Assembly (NCBI GenBank): GCA_009746045.1
Contig: RPFO01000644.1
Coordinates: 945,180-1,009,179, forward strand
DNA length: 64,000 bases
DNA from: Mesostigma viride
Lineage: Eukaryota > Streptophyta > Mesostigmatophyceae > Mesostigmatales > Mesostigmataceae
Direction of reading: 5' to 3'
Of this stretch, positions 1 to 10,313 are shown in pieces. Below the pieces are notes generated by a model that saw only the letters and a program-made list of their open reading frames with translations, was not told where the DNA came from and searched no databases. Position numbers and translations under genes: made by a program. How positions within the stretch are numbered: position 1 is the stretch's first letter; the number at the start of each line of letters is the position of its first letter.

Positions 1-276
1 TGGCCTGTCCCTTAAGAATAGCCAGCAAGGTGGAACGCAGAAGCTTGTCAGCCGCCTTGACGTGCTCCAGGGACATATCAGCACTACCATCTAACACCCC
101 CAGCACCCCTTGTTGGGCATCACAGGACGCCTCCATTATTGCCTCAAGCTCGACCCAACCCGCGAAGTCGTTGCATGGATCAAAACGTGTCACGTTCCGG
201 AGTGATGGCTGTACGGCTCTGGCACCCACCACCATAGGATGCTCGCCAGGGTCACGAGACGCAGATGCCCGCGACA
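1..276 (-). mobile_element. Start of an LTR-retroelement gag, running off the left edge
   Basis: On the minus strand an open frame starts at 276 (MSRASASRDPGEHP...) and is still open at base 1. Its middle (FDPCNDFAGWVELEAIMEAS) and the later run of alternating hydrophobic residues resemble the N-terminal part of Copia-type (UBN2-like) gag proteins. No LTR or primer site could be recognised upstream. It is a fossil fragment as far as this window shows, and the family call is tentative. Confidence 0.4.
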
Positions 277-1905
277 TGGTTCAGCTCTCCACAAAGTAGT
301 CACCACACCAGTACAGTTTAATTGCAGCAGAAAGGATAGCTCCAGAAGAAAAACAAAAAAAAAGGTGGGACGCAGCAGACGCGACTACAACTCGGATTAA
401 GGCCAGTGACAGGGCAGGCCAGGCACCAGGTCACACTGGATATGGAAATAGCCGAGTGCCGCACAGTCGCAACGCGTCAAAACAGGAGCACAGTAGGAGT
501 GCTCACAAGAAGCCAACAAAAAGTCTCGTTGCTCAGTCGATATCTGCTCCCTCACTTTGAAGATTATTATTGGAGGTAAGAACCAATCAGGGTATTCAGG
601 ATCACAAAGTCCAGGGGACACTCCCCCTGTGGTGTATCGTATGTATCCCTAATAATCTCAATAACCCAGCGTCTTGCCTGTACCGGATTGATGGCCACAA
701 TGGCTCTCTTGCCTTGGAATTCAAAAGTTACTGTCACCAAGTCTATGCTGGGTTGATCAGGCCCAGACATGCCTAGTCATCCAAAATTCCAAAAGAAAGC
801 TGCAAGAAGAGAAATATGGGCCAGCAAAATCCGCAGAAGGCCGGCTTACGATTTGTCGAGTGGTCAAAAGCGAATCGTAGCTTATGCAGCCGATACCATG
901 TCAAGAAAATGGCCAAAAACTTCTCCTAGCTTGCACAATAAATGCTGGCTATCGGAGGAAAGTTCCGGTACTTGAAGACCTTTGACTTATGGAGAAAAAT
1001 GAGGCGAATTCATTGGTAATATTCGTTTTATCATTCATCCAACATAGTCTAGGCTGCGGCCATGGGGCGGCCAGCTGCCATAGCTTGCCATGTCAAGGCT
1101 TACAGGACAAATTGCCAGAGCAACATTATGTGGAAAAGCACACCGTCCCTATAGCCGTCGATTTAGTAAAAATCTACGGCACAGTTAGGGTGCAGGCCAG
1201 CCGCCACACAAAACGTGGGTGGCTTGCATCAACACACATGATGCGTTGGGTCACTAGTATGCAAGTACAAGGACATTGCGCCTCCAGGGCAGCACTAAGT
1301 GAGAAGAGGGGTCGGCGCGAAGCGCGGATCCAGGCAAATTTGTACGACGGCTACAGTACCGGCAGGACAGTGCTCGGTACGTTACGGATGACAGCAAACA
1401 GTGCTGGAAAATATATTGAGTGCCGATTTATACTACATCGGACTTTGACCAAGTGGACTGAAAATATAGGTACGTCTGAAAAAGATTCCGTCACACTAGT
1501 ACAGATTCATTCACGCGTAAACGTCTCGGCCAGCTATTGTAAAGCGGCCGTAACTGGTCAGCGTAAGAAAGCCATCGGACAGAATATAATTCTAACAGCT
1601 AGTAAGACGCTAACCGTACAGACCGGGGGTAGAATATCCCGAATCTGCACGGCTAGTATTAAATAATGCGTAGGTTGTTCTTTTCAGGGGCACTGCACCT
1701 CACGCCCCGTTCCGCCCGGGTATAATCAACCCAAGCGCGGAACGCACATTTTATTTAATTCATTTTTCAACCATGCACTATATTGCATCTACTAATCACA
1801 AAAGCTCTAGCCAAACAGCTACGAGTAAACACTACGACCTATAAGCCGCTCATCCAGCGGCCTCTTGTTCCCGCATTCACGTATAGAAGAAACTCCGTTC
1901 AAAGA
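277..1905. other. No gene recognised
   Basis: The stretch lies between two minus-strand LTR-type elements and may contain their LTR or leader sequence. A 225-codon plus-strand open frame (989-1666) and a 67-codon minus frame (567-770) show no recognisable family, domain or coding bias, so I do not call them. No direct repeat matching the region beyond 9711 could be found by eye. Confidence 0.4.
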
Positions 1906-2518
1906 ACCCCGAATCTTTATCACTAATAAACTGCCTACTCAAACCATGATATCTATATACGTTATTAAGGTATAGGCGTGCGCAATCGCGTGCGGTGAGT
2001 TCTAAGGGACACGGCACGAGATGACACATACGAGTAAAACGATCTACGAAAACAAGGATCTGGGCGTTACCTCTATCATTCTTCCTAAAAGGTCCTACAA
2101 AATCCATCATAATGGAGTCCCACGGCATGATGGGATCAGGTAAGGTCCTAGGCTCTGCTATCTGTCCTACATTGTTGGGTTTCATCTCCTGGCAAGATTG
2201 ACAGGTTCTAACATACTCATCTACATCCTTTAAAAGGGAAGGCCAGTAGTAAGAGCGGGCTACTAGGTCCCGTACCCGTTTACCACCCTGATGAGCAGCT
2301 AAGTCATGCAACTCAAAGAGCAAGGAGGAGCGACAGATAGGAGGGACATACAGGCGCCATTGAGGGGGAGAATCTGCTATCTGCACATATAAAAACCCAC
2401 CTACAAATTTACAAGGGTGCTTGCCTAATTGTTGGGGATGGGCAGCAATGGCAGCTAATGCTTCCGGCTCAGTGGCCGTAAATCTACTAATAAGGCGTTC
2501 AAGATCAGAGGTAGGCAT
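1906..2518 (-). pseudogene. Ty3/Gypsy integrase remnant
   Basis: The H2C2 zinc-binding module is visible (HDLAAHQGG ... CQSCQEMKP), followed by the first part of the DDE core (WDSIMMDFVGPF, then ISDKDSGF). Similarity to Ty3/Gypsy integrases stops after this point. Part of the fossil element at 1906-9710. Confidence 0.75.
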
Positions 2519-2628
2519 CGCTACAGAGGTATCCAGAACAGGTTTAAAGAGATCTCCTACCGCCTTGCCAAAGAGAAGGGGAGGTCCTAGAGGGACTATG
2601 TTTTCATAAGACTTTCCTGACCTAGTCG

Positions 2629-4946
2629 CTATATGGCTAAGCGGTATAGAAATTTTATTTTTCCCCTCCCCCCCACCGAGGCCACAGGAAGGGCCTCACA
2701 CGGGAGAGAGAGTCCTACGTGAGAAAGGAGATCAGGCATGCGAACAGCTGTATGAAAGAGGTAGGCATAGGATTCATCATCAGGTAGTTCACCATAAGGG
2801 GTTACACCCATAGTAGTAGGAACTAGAGTAGTATTGAGAACATCAAGGTCCTCGAAAAAGGAGTAATCTGCACGACGGGAGAGTGCATCTGGTACTATGT
2901 TATCTACACCCTTAACATACTGAAGTTTAAAAGGGGAAAACTGTGCTAAAAACTCCATCCAGCGCGCTTGACGAGGGGTAAGGTTGGGTTGTGAGAGAAG
3001 ATGGGTAAGGGGACGGTGATCCGTCTGGATAACTAATCTATAAGGATCAATCTCACAGGGTTCATTCAGACAAACATCAAATTGAGCACCTTTAAGAAAG
3101 TGCTGCCACGCGTGGCAACAATACACCACAGCTAATAGTTCCTGCTGGTGTACGGGATAGTTACGCTCCGCAGGAAGCATTGTCCTAGAGATATACTCGA
3201 TTGGCTGTAAGCCCTGACCCTGATCCTGGAGAAGGACGCCCCCTATAGCTACCTTGCTAGCATCTGTAGCTACAACAAAGGGTTTAGTAGTATCCGGTAG
3301 GATGAGTACGGGAGGGGAGAGGAGTAGGGATTTTAGACACTGAAAAGCCGACTGACATTCACTACTCCAAACAAAGGGGATATCCTTCTTTAATAAATGA
3401 TTAATAGGGGCTGCTATAGTTGCGAAACGCGGGATAAAACGCCTATAGTAAGAAGCAATTCCTAGAAAACTACGTACACCTTTAACGTCGGTAGGGGTAG
3501 GCCATTCCTGAATTGACTTAGTTTTATCCGGGTCGGTAGCGACCCCGGCATCTGACAGAACGTGCCCTAAAAATGGGACACTCCTACCCGAACGAACTTT
3601 AGCACGGCGCGCCCACAAAGAATTTTCAGCCATTATTTCTAATACTTTCTTTAAATCACGTAGGTGCGTTTCAAAATCAGGAGAATAAATAAGGATATCA
3701 TCTAAGTAAGCTTGAGCACAAGAACGGTCATGCTCAGATAAAGAAACAGAGGAGAAGGAAGGATCCTTTAAATCAGAGGACACTTGAGGAAGGTGAGAAT
3801 TTCCCATAACAGGTCTAAGCACTTCATTCATTAACATTTGAAAAGAGGCAGGAGAGTTACAGAGTCCCATAGCCGCTACTCTAAACTGGTAATGCCCAAA
3901 AGGGGTAGCAAAGGCGGTTTTGTGGCAATCCTCAGGAGCTATGCGTAGTTGCCAAAAACCATCCGCACAATCCAGTACTGTGAAACAGGTAGAACCTTTA
4001 ACCTTATTAAATATATCATCAATACGAGGTAGAGGGTATTTAGACTTCACAGTAATATCGTTTAACTTCCTATAATCAGTAACTAGGCGAAACTTGCCAT
4101 TTGGCTTAGGAACTAACAGGACACCAGCGGAGTAGGGGGAGTTACTAGGCTCTATCAATCCTGCTTCTAATAGTGACACTAAAATCTGTTTTAGTTCCTT
4201 TAATTCGGTAGGGCCCATTCTATACATCGGAGAGTGCGTAGGAACTGCACCGTCCTTGATAACTACACGGTGTAAAACAGAACGAGGAGGAGGATAAGAA
4301 GGAGTCTTTTCTTCAAATACTTTTGAGGAATCTATCACAGCCATGTATCTTACTATTTCATTTTCAGTAAATCCCACTCCTATTGTATCCACTGTGTTTA
4401 CATCTATATCCACACTATTATTAGTGATAGGTATCTCTTGTACTTCTAACTGAAGGAACATACATAATAGGTATCCATATTCCTTTAGTTCAGATCGCAA
4501 TTCGTCATTGGACATTAATACTTCAGGTATAGGTCTCACAGGAGGATCAACAGGTGTAGGAGGAGTAATATCTACCAAGGATAAATTTTCTAATCTATAA
4601 TGACGTTCCGGTACCCAGTAAGAGCTATCTGGAAACCAAATGACCATAGTATCATAATTAATAGTAATCTTATTATCCTGGTGCCAATCTAATCCTAGTA
4701 ATACATCAGCTGTAGTGATAGGGCCTATAGTGGCCGTCAGGTTGACCGTACGTCCTTGTATGACCAGGGGAAGGGACACCGTACCCGGGGAATGACTGGT
4801 GCGACCGTCAGCATAATGGACAGTGACCGTTTTTGTGTGAGGGTAGGGACTAGTCCTAAACGCCTAACTAGGGCCTCGCTCACAAAGGAGCTAGCCGCAC
4901 CGCTATCCACTAACACAGAGACATTCAAGAGTTCATCAGCATGCAA
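2629..4946 (-). pseudogene. Ty3/Gypsy protease, reverse transcriptase and RNase H region
   Basis: Reading on the minus strand, the protease motif LVDSGAASSFV comes first. The reverse transcriptase follows, with YLDDILIYS, and then the RNase H start VVATDASKVAIGG. The reverse transcriptase carries the extended motifs of the family (SPYSAGVLLVPKPNGKFR, VTDYRKLN, LDCADGFWQLRI). This is the largest preserved part of the element. Confidence 0.85.
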
Positions 4947-5156
4947 GAAGGGGTCTACAACAGTATGAGGACGGTTAAGCCACCATTCAAGAACATAAGA
5001 GGACGCACACGTAGTGGTAGGGATGATTCAGCTCCTACAGAGGTTATAAAAACAGGCAAGCAAAAATTATTATCTGGGGTACTATCTAAGGACCTGTCCA
5101 GGTTACCCCCGGCTGACAGGCCTACTGTTCCCCCTCCCCCCCCAAATCCATAGGAA

Positions 5157-5786
5157 CTAACCCCGAAGAAGACCCTGGCGAAAAAGCCACTGCTGGAGGG
5201 TCACGAGGGATCGAAGAGGGTGCGGGAGCCTGATTATCATAGGGGAACCCTGGGGTCCTGTCTGCACAGCATTCAGCCTACTAGGGGTAGCTGAGGGAAT
5301 GCGTCCTGAAGTGGGACGAATAGGAGCACGCTGAGGGGTACGAGGAGGGCGAGCGTCGGGATGAGGGGGAGCACCCGAAAGGAACTTGGGGCACTCACGT
5401 TTAAGATGACCTACTTCCTTACAATGATAGCAGGTGATATGAGAGACATCCAGAGCTGAAAGGTCAGTAACACAAATATCTAATTCTTCTACATAGGAGT
5501 TCTCCTCCTCAGGGGTAAGACTAATATTATTAATACGGGAACGGGTAGGAAGAGAAGGCGTGGTGAAGAAATCTGCTACTCGTAAGAGATGCTGGCGCAC
5601 ATGCTTGAGGGGCAGGTCAGTAAAACGGTAGGCAGAGAACTGGCGCTTGACTTCACGCAATAAGGGTCTACTGAGGCCCTGGAGGAAGCGAGCACGTACT
5701 TCTGCGCCCGACAAATCCCTAATTCGTACCATCTGGGCATCAAACTCTTTCATATACTCCTTAAATGATTTAGTACCCTGCTGCAA
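5157..5786 (-). pseudogene. Ty3/Gypsy gag, second part with CCHC knuckle
   Basis: The minus-strand frame holds a retrotransposon gag core (FKEYMKEFDAQMVRIRDLSG, then RARFLQGLSRPLLREV) and a CCHC zinc knuckle CYHCKEVGHLKREC, followed by a proline-rich tail. It lies directly downstream, in element orientation, of the piggyBac-like insertion at 5855-7554. Confidence 0.75.
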
Positions 5787-5854
5787 GGTACCAAAGGCTA
5801 ATCTATCCTGCCAATCTGCATCAGGAGGGACTAAATGGTTCTCTAAACGCTTAA

Positions 5855-7554
5855 CCCCTAAATGGGCAGAAATACTGCCGATGCATCGGCTGTAACTTCA
5901 CAATTTTGCAAGCCAGATGCCATCCAACCCACCCATATCCAATGGCTGTCCTTGGGGGCCAAGCATGTCCATGAGTTGCCCTTCGGGTTGGTATATCACA
6001 ACCTTACATATATGCAGGGTAGGCCATGTATAACTGCCGTCAAAGTCAGGGGGGTCAAGACGAGCGTTTTCATTTTTGGTAGAATGTGCATTTTTGAATT
6101 ATGTTGTAAGAGCTAGGCACCTACCACTTCAGGGATGATAAACAATTAGTTGCTGAACAGTTTGAGCCACTGGGGTCATCATTTGGGTGGGTATACCAGC
6201 AGTTACACCCAGTACAGCCCATAGGGGTACCGTTGGTAAAAAGCAACCAAGGGGGTAGGAGTGGGCATACTACCTACTAATACCTACTAATATGGCCCCC
6301 AACCATGCCACACAATACATTTCCCTTCCACAATGATGGGGAAACATAACTGCATCATCACACTGCCCTTACATGGCACCTATGTGCAGGTGCCACCTTG
6401 TCCATGCACGTAGGTAACGTGGTACGGATACCCTACGCAAGGCATGCATTCTAGGAGGCAGCCACCAACAAACTAGTGATTTAAAGCCTATTTCAGCTTG
6501 CCCTAGCAAGGATAAACTAGGCCTAAGCTGCTATAGCTTGCCAGGTGATGGCCAGCACACCTGGTGGCACATGCTGACAATGGGAAGCTTCTACTCACCG
6601 GTTACATGCTTGATGATGCCACAGAGACCAGCCAACTGCCTCACACTCATGCAATATGTGTGTGGGAAATGTATAACAAACATATATGGAGGTATTCAAA
6701 CCCATACAGCCTCTAAAACTTATCACCATCACCCTGTGGCAGGTCAACTGACTGAGGGAAGCATCTAAGAAGGGTGTTTTAGAAAGGGGCCAGGCCAGGG
6801 TCAAGAAAGAGCATGAATAATGCAAAAAGAATGTGCTACACAAGCTAGAACGTATATATAAACGTCAAACATCGATAGGAAAACGATGATTAAGCTTTAC
6901 CAGGCATGGATGGCGTTACCTTGGCCCAGGCGGTGGCCGCAAAATGGCGCATTTCGGCACACCAAAGTTGTGCAGCATGGTCGCTGGATTCGGCGATTTC
7001 TGGCCACCCTTGCACGTTTACGACTACAATGTATCATAAAAAGTACAAAGAAACCAATATATCCTTTAAAATACGCCGGAAAGGTATTGCTGTCAACGTT
7101 TCTATCGTCCGGCCTGATCGCAGTTTTTTCCAGCAAGAACGCTGCCGACACCTATCAAATGGCATTCCCGCGAACCAAAAATTGGCCTGTATCATCTTTA
7201 GGACGTATAAAATCAATTTACTGAGTTTGGTCAGAAAATTCGAACGAAAACGTAAATGCCATGCGTGGGCGCAAGCCGCCATGGCCAGGTCGTCGTTTTC
7301 CGGAATGCACGTTGTACGTGAAAAAGTACCCTGACCCCTTGTACTTTGACCGGCCAGAACACCTCTATAACTTTGTCAGAAGTATGCAAACCCTAGTACC
7401 ATGCTGTGAGGAAAATTATAAACTTTCGATCTTCTCAGCTAAACGTTTCCTAATTCTCAATAGTTTTCGCGGCATTTGGTCCCCCGAGAAGGGGCCGACG
7501 TGTCGGCTGTAACTCAGTTTTAGGCGGAAAATCGGCAGCCAGACCATTTAGGGG
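5855..7554. mobile_element. piggyBac-like non-autonomous DNA transposon inside gag
   Basis: The element is flanked by TTAA at 5851-5854 and 7555-7558, the target-site duplication typical of piggyBac. Its ends are inverted repeats starting CCCCTAAATGG; a looser match continues inward (CTGCCGA near the left end, TCGGCAG near the right). It is 1,700 bp long. No piggyBac transposase is recognisable; an 82-codon minus-strand frame starting at 7282 (MAACAHAWHLRF) may be a remnant of the first exon. It interrupts the gag region of the surrounding Ty3/Gypsy element, so it is the younger of the two. Confidence 0.75.
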
Positions 7555-7558
7555 TTAA

Positions 7559-8545
7559 ACAATTCTGCTACAGAGTTAGGGTAGGCATGAGAGGCCAAAG
7601 ACTCACACTGGATGAGGTTAGCAAGCTCAGGAGTAATGCAGGTAGTAAGATAGTGAGGGATGACTAGTACAGCATCAGAGAGACGCCATCTATTATGATT
7701 CTGCCACGACTCTGTGTTCTGGGTAAGCAACATAATAAAAGTGAAAAACTGTTGAGGGGTAGACTTGACATCCAGCTTGGGAAGGTTAGCAAAGAGGGGA
7801 AGAGCAGGAGGCTTAGGGGGATTAGAAGAGTCAGTTTTTCCCATAGGGCCACTATCTTCCACTGCCACATAAGCGGGATAGAAGGAAGGAAGAGGAAAGG
7901 TTTTGGGTAGGGGTCTAGAAGGGGCCACCGTTTCAGGCTGGTGCCCATAGGAGAAGGGAACTGTATATTGCTCACGAAGAGAGGAGTAGGCAAAATGATC
8001 ATAATTTCTATCATCTAGAGGCATGGTGCTGAAATCACTATTAACTTCTAAATCAGCCACACGGGTAGGGACCTGGGCAGCCTCATAGGCCGTATCAGGG
8101 TAGGACCAGGAAGCAGGTGGGTAAAAGGGAACTGCACTAGGGCGCCCAGAAGGGCCGACAGGGGCAGAGGTACGACCCGTGTTAAAAGCAGGCATGGAAG
8201 GCACACAGGGTGGGAAGGAGGCCTAGAAGCATTGTTAGTTAGTGAGGACCTGCTGGAGGGTTGAGCCAAGTTTGCAGGAGGGGCAGGGGCCTGGTTCAAG
8301 GTAAAGGAAGGGTCATCACTAAATCTGACTTGCATACGTTGTTCATAGGTAGGTGGGGTAATTGAGGGACGACGGCGACCACCAGTAACAGGAGAAGGAG
8401 GTGAGGTACGCAGATTACCTTGAGGAGTGAGATGGTGCACCGTTTCCAAGGAGTCCCGTCGGTTACCACGAGTATTGTTATTGTTATTAGTATTATTATT
8501 ATTATTGGTAGGTATAGGCGACATATCTCCACCCACCGGATCCAT
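7559..8545 (-). pseudogene. Ty3/Gypsy gag, first part
   Basis: The minus-strand frames are rich in proline, serine and asparagine, as expected of a gag N-terminal region, and end in a helical segment (QQFFTFIMLLTQ, then RWRLSDAVLVIPHYL) that leads into the gag core. There is no motif strong enough for a family call on its own; the position between the viroplasmin-like domain and the gag core carries the assignment. Confidence 0.55.
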
Positions 8546-9023
8546 CCGTAAAGGAATAGGAATCTAGATGAAAGCAACAAAGGAAAAAGGAAAAACCTTG
8601 AAGGTCTGAAGCAAGAACAAAATTAAAATCAATCCTTTTTAACAACAGTAATGGATAGGGAACCAAACTCCAAAGTGAGAGGAGTATATCTGAGGTAGAT
8701 GAAGATGCAGCCCGTTTAGGGGGAGAAGAAGGAGGAGTAGCAAAGACTAGAGCTTCTACGGGAGGACGACCATGAGGAATAGGGCGTACGTGCAGGCCTA
8801 AATCTGATTGGCTATGATCTATAAGGAACTGCTGAGCTTCTTCGAAGGTCATAAATTTCTTATACCTAATTACGTTGCATACATGGTTCTGAACGATCTT
8901 CCTAGCGTCGGACCAAGAAAGGAAAATGGAGGACCATTGAGGCGTAATCACTACGTAATATTTAGCTAGACTATTATCGCTAGAAGAATGGGAAGGAGCA
9001 GTAAAAGATCGCCGCTGGCTCAT
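8502..9023 (-). pseudogene. Leader ORF with viroplasmin / RNase H1 N-terminal-like domain
   Basis: From the start at 9023 (MSQRRSFTAPSH), residues about 22-68 match the layout of the caulimovirus viroplasmin and RNase H1 hybrid-binding fold: KYYVV, then SIFLSWSDARKIVQ, then YKKFMTFEEAQQFL. In RNase H1 this domain binds RNA/DNA hybrids. Here it lies ahead of gag in the Ty3/Gypsy element, an uncommon place for it. The C-terminal half is low-complexity. Confidence 0.65.
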
Positions 9024-9392
9024 GGTAACGCACCTTGTTGGTCTTGAGTAGTCACGATAGGAGTGGAAGGGGTAGGAGTCGACTTAGCTGGGTTATCTGG
9101 ATCACCGAAATGACGAGGGCGGCAATGGTCCAGCGCTCGTAGTCCTAAAGTCAGCGACCCAGTGAATTTCTGCGAGTGCGGCCGTCTAATGAACAGCAAC
9201 ACGTAGGAAAAGGTGGAACCTACCCAGACGCTAATCGTCTCACTAACACCGAACCGAAACCATCACCTATCTACGACAGTAAGCAACATTTCTCAGGAAA
9301 ACAAAACGAGGGAAAGGAGCTATCTATAAAAGGATTTTCCGCTTCGAGCAGGTCTATCTTCTAGGCCGGGGCGTGTCCCGAATCGGGCAGCA

Positions 9393-9707
9393 CTACCCCC
9401 CCAGCTCGCAGGCGACCCGCCCATTACCTGTCAAGTAGGTGTCGTCTTCATTTTCCCGGACGCGGAAGGGTTGATTCAATGACGTATGTTGCAGGGGATC
9501 GTCGTCTCGCTCTCTATCTAAAATTCCTCCGAGTCCATTGTTACGCCGCAAGCCTCTACCGCCACCTCTACCTCTACCTGGCCTAATGCTACCTAGACTA
9601 GTAAGGCCGCCTCTAGTTAAACCCCTAGCGAAAGACGAACGAGACGATCCAGATCTCAGTGCATTTACATATGTACTACTGTAATACGCCATAGGCCATT
9701 TACACAA
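9393..9707 (-). CDS. Arg/Gly-rich open frame near the 5' end of the Ty3/Gypsy element
   Basis: A 104-codon minus-strand frame with an RG-rich centre (SIRPGRGRGGGRGLRRNNG) and an acidic C-terminal part. It could be an RNA-binding leader peptide of the retroelement or a chance frame. No homologue is recognised. Confidence 0.25.
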   Translation of the reverse strand: MCKWPMAYYSSTYVNALRSGSSRSSFARGLTRGGLTSLGSIRPGRGRGGGRGLRRNNGLGGILDRERDDDPLQHTSLNQPFRVRENEDDTYLTGNGRVACELGG

Positions 9708-10113
9708 ACCCGTTTACTCCAGGAATAGAGGAAGGAAACACAACTACACTGCCATGACCCAAGCTAATATGTGTTAATTCATTTAACACACGCCGAGTGA
9801 CCACACAAGGAGTGGAACGTGCATAAATGGTCACCAACGGTCCAGCAGGCTCGGGCCGACCTGGCCCTCGCCTTCAGAAACACAGAAACACAGGCAGGTG
9901 CACAGATGCACGCCGGTCCTCTACATTCTACCAAAGGATAAGGACCACTAATAAAGTACGCGGCGCGGCGCCCAAAAGCACCCAATGTGCCACGGTACTG
10001 TTACGAGGACAATTACCGTGTCCCAGCTAGAACTACACGTAAACCTAGGAACAACTGAGGCCAAGGACCTAATTTACGTCCGTAACTACAACGAATTGTT
10101 ACGCGACGTAACA

Positions 10114-10213
10114 ACCGATACCGATACCGATACCGATACCGATACCGATACCGATACCGATACCGATACCGATACCGATACCGATACGGAAACTGATACC
10201 GATACCGATACCG
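10114..10213. repeat. (CCGATA)n hexanucleotide repeat
   Basis: About 16 near-perfect copies of a six-base unit, with one variant patch near 10184-10195. A six-base unit keeps one frame open through the array, which would read as alternating Thr-Asp. Confidence 0.95.
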
Positions 10214-10313
10214 GTAGGGCTTGACCCAGCTAGTGCCCGACCCAACCCTAATATCTAGTGCCCGTGCCAGGCCCGAGTGATTGTGCTAGTTGCTGCTTGC
10301 ATGGTGCCCAGGC

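Larger units (their letters stand above)
1906..9710 (-). mobile_element. Ty3/Gypsy-type LTR retrotransposon, broken
   Basis: Minus-strand parts appear in the usual Ty3/Gypsy order: a leader ORF with a viroplasmin-like domain, gag with a CCHC knuckle, retropepsin (DSGA), reverse transcriptase (YLDD), RNase H (ATDAS) and an integrase with its zinc-binding H/C region and the start of the catalytic core. Neither LTR was recognised. The element is incomplete, with several breaks. A piggyBac-like DNA element sits inside gag. Limits are approximate: 1906 is where integrase similarity stops and 9710 is the first open frame that may belong to it. Confidence 0.8.

Noticed and set aside
989-1666. 225-codon plus-strand open frame
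   Set aside because: No family resemblance, mixed composition, and it lies between retroelement remains. Length alone is not enough in this sequence.
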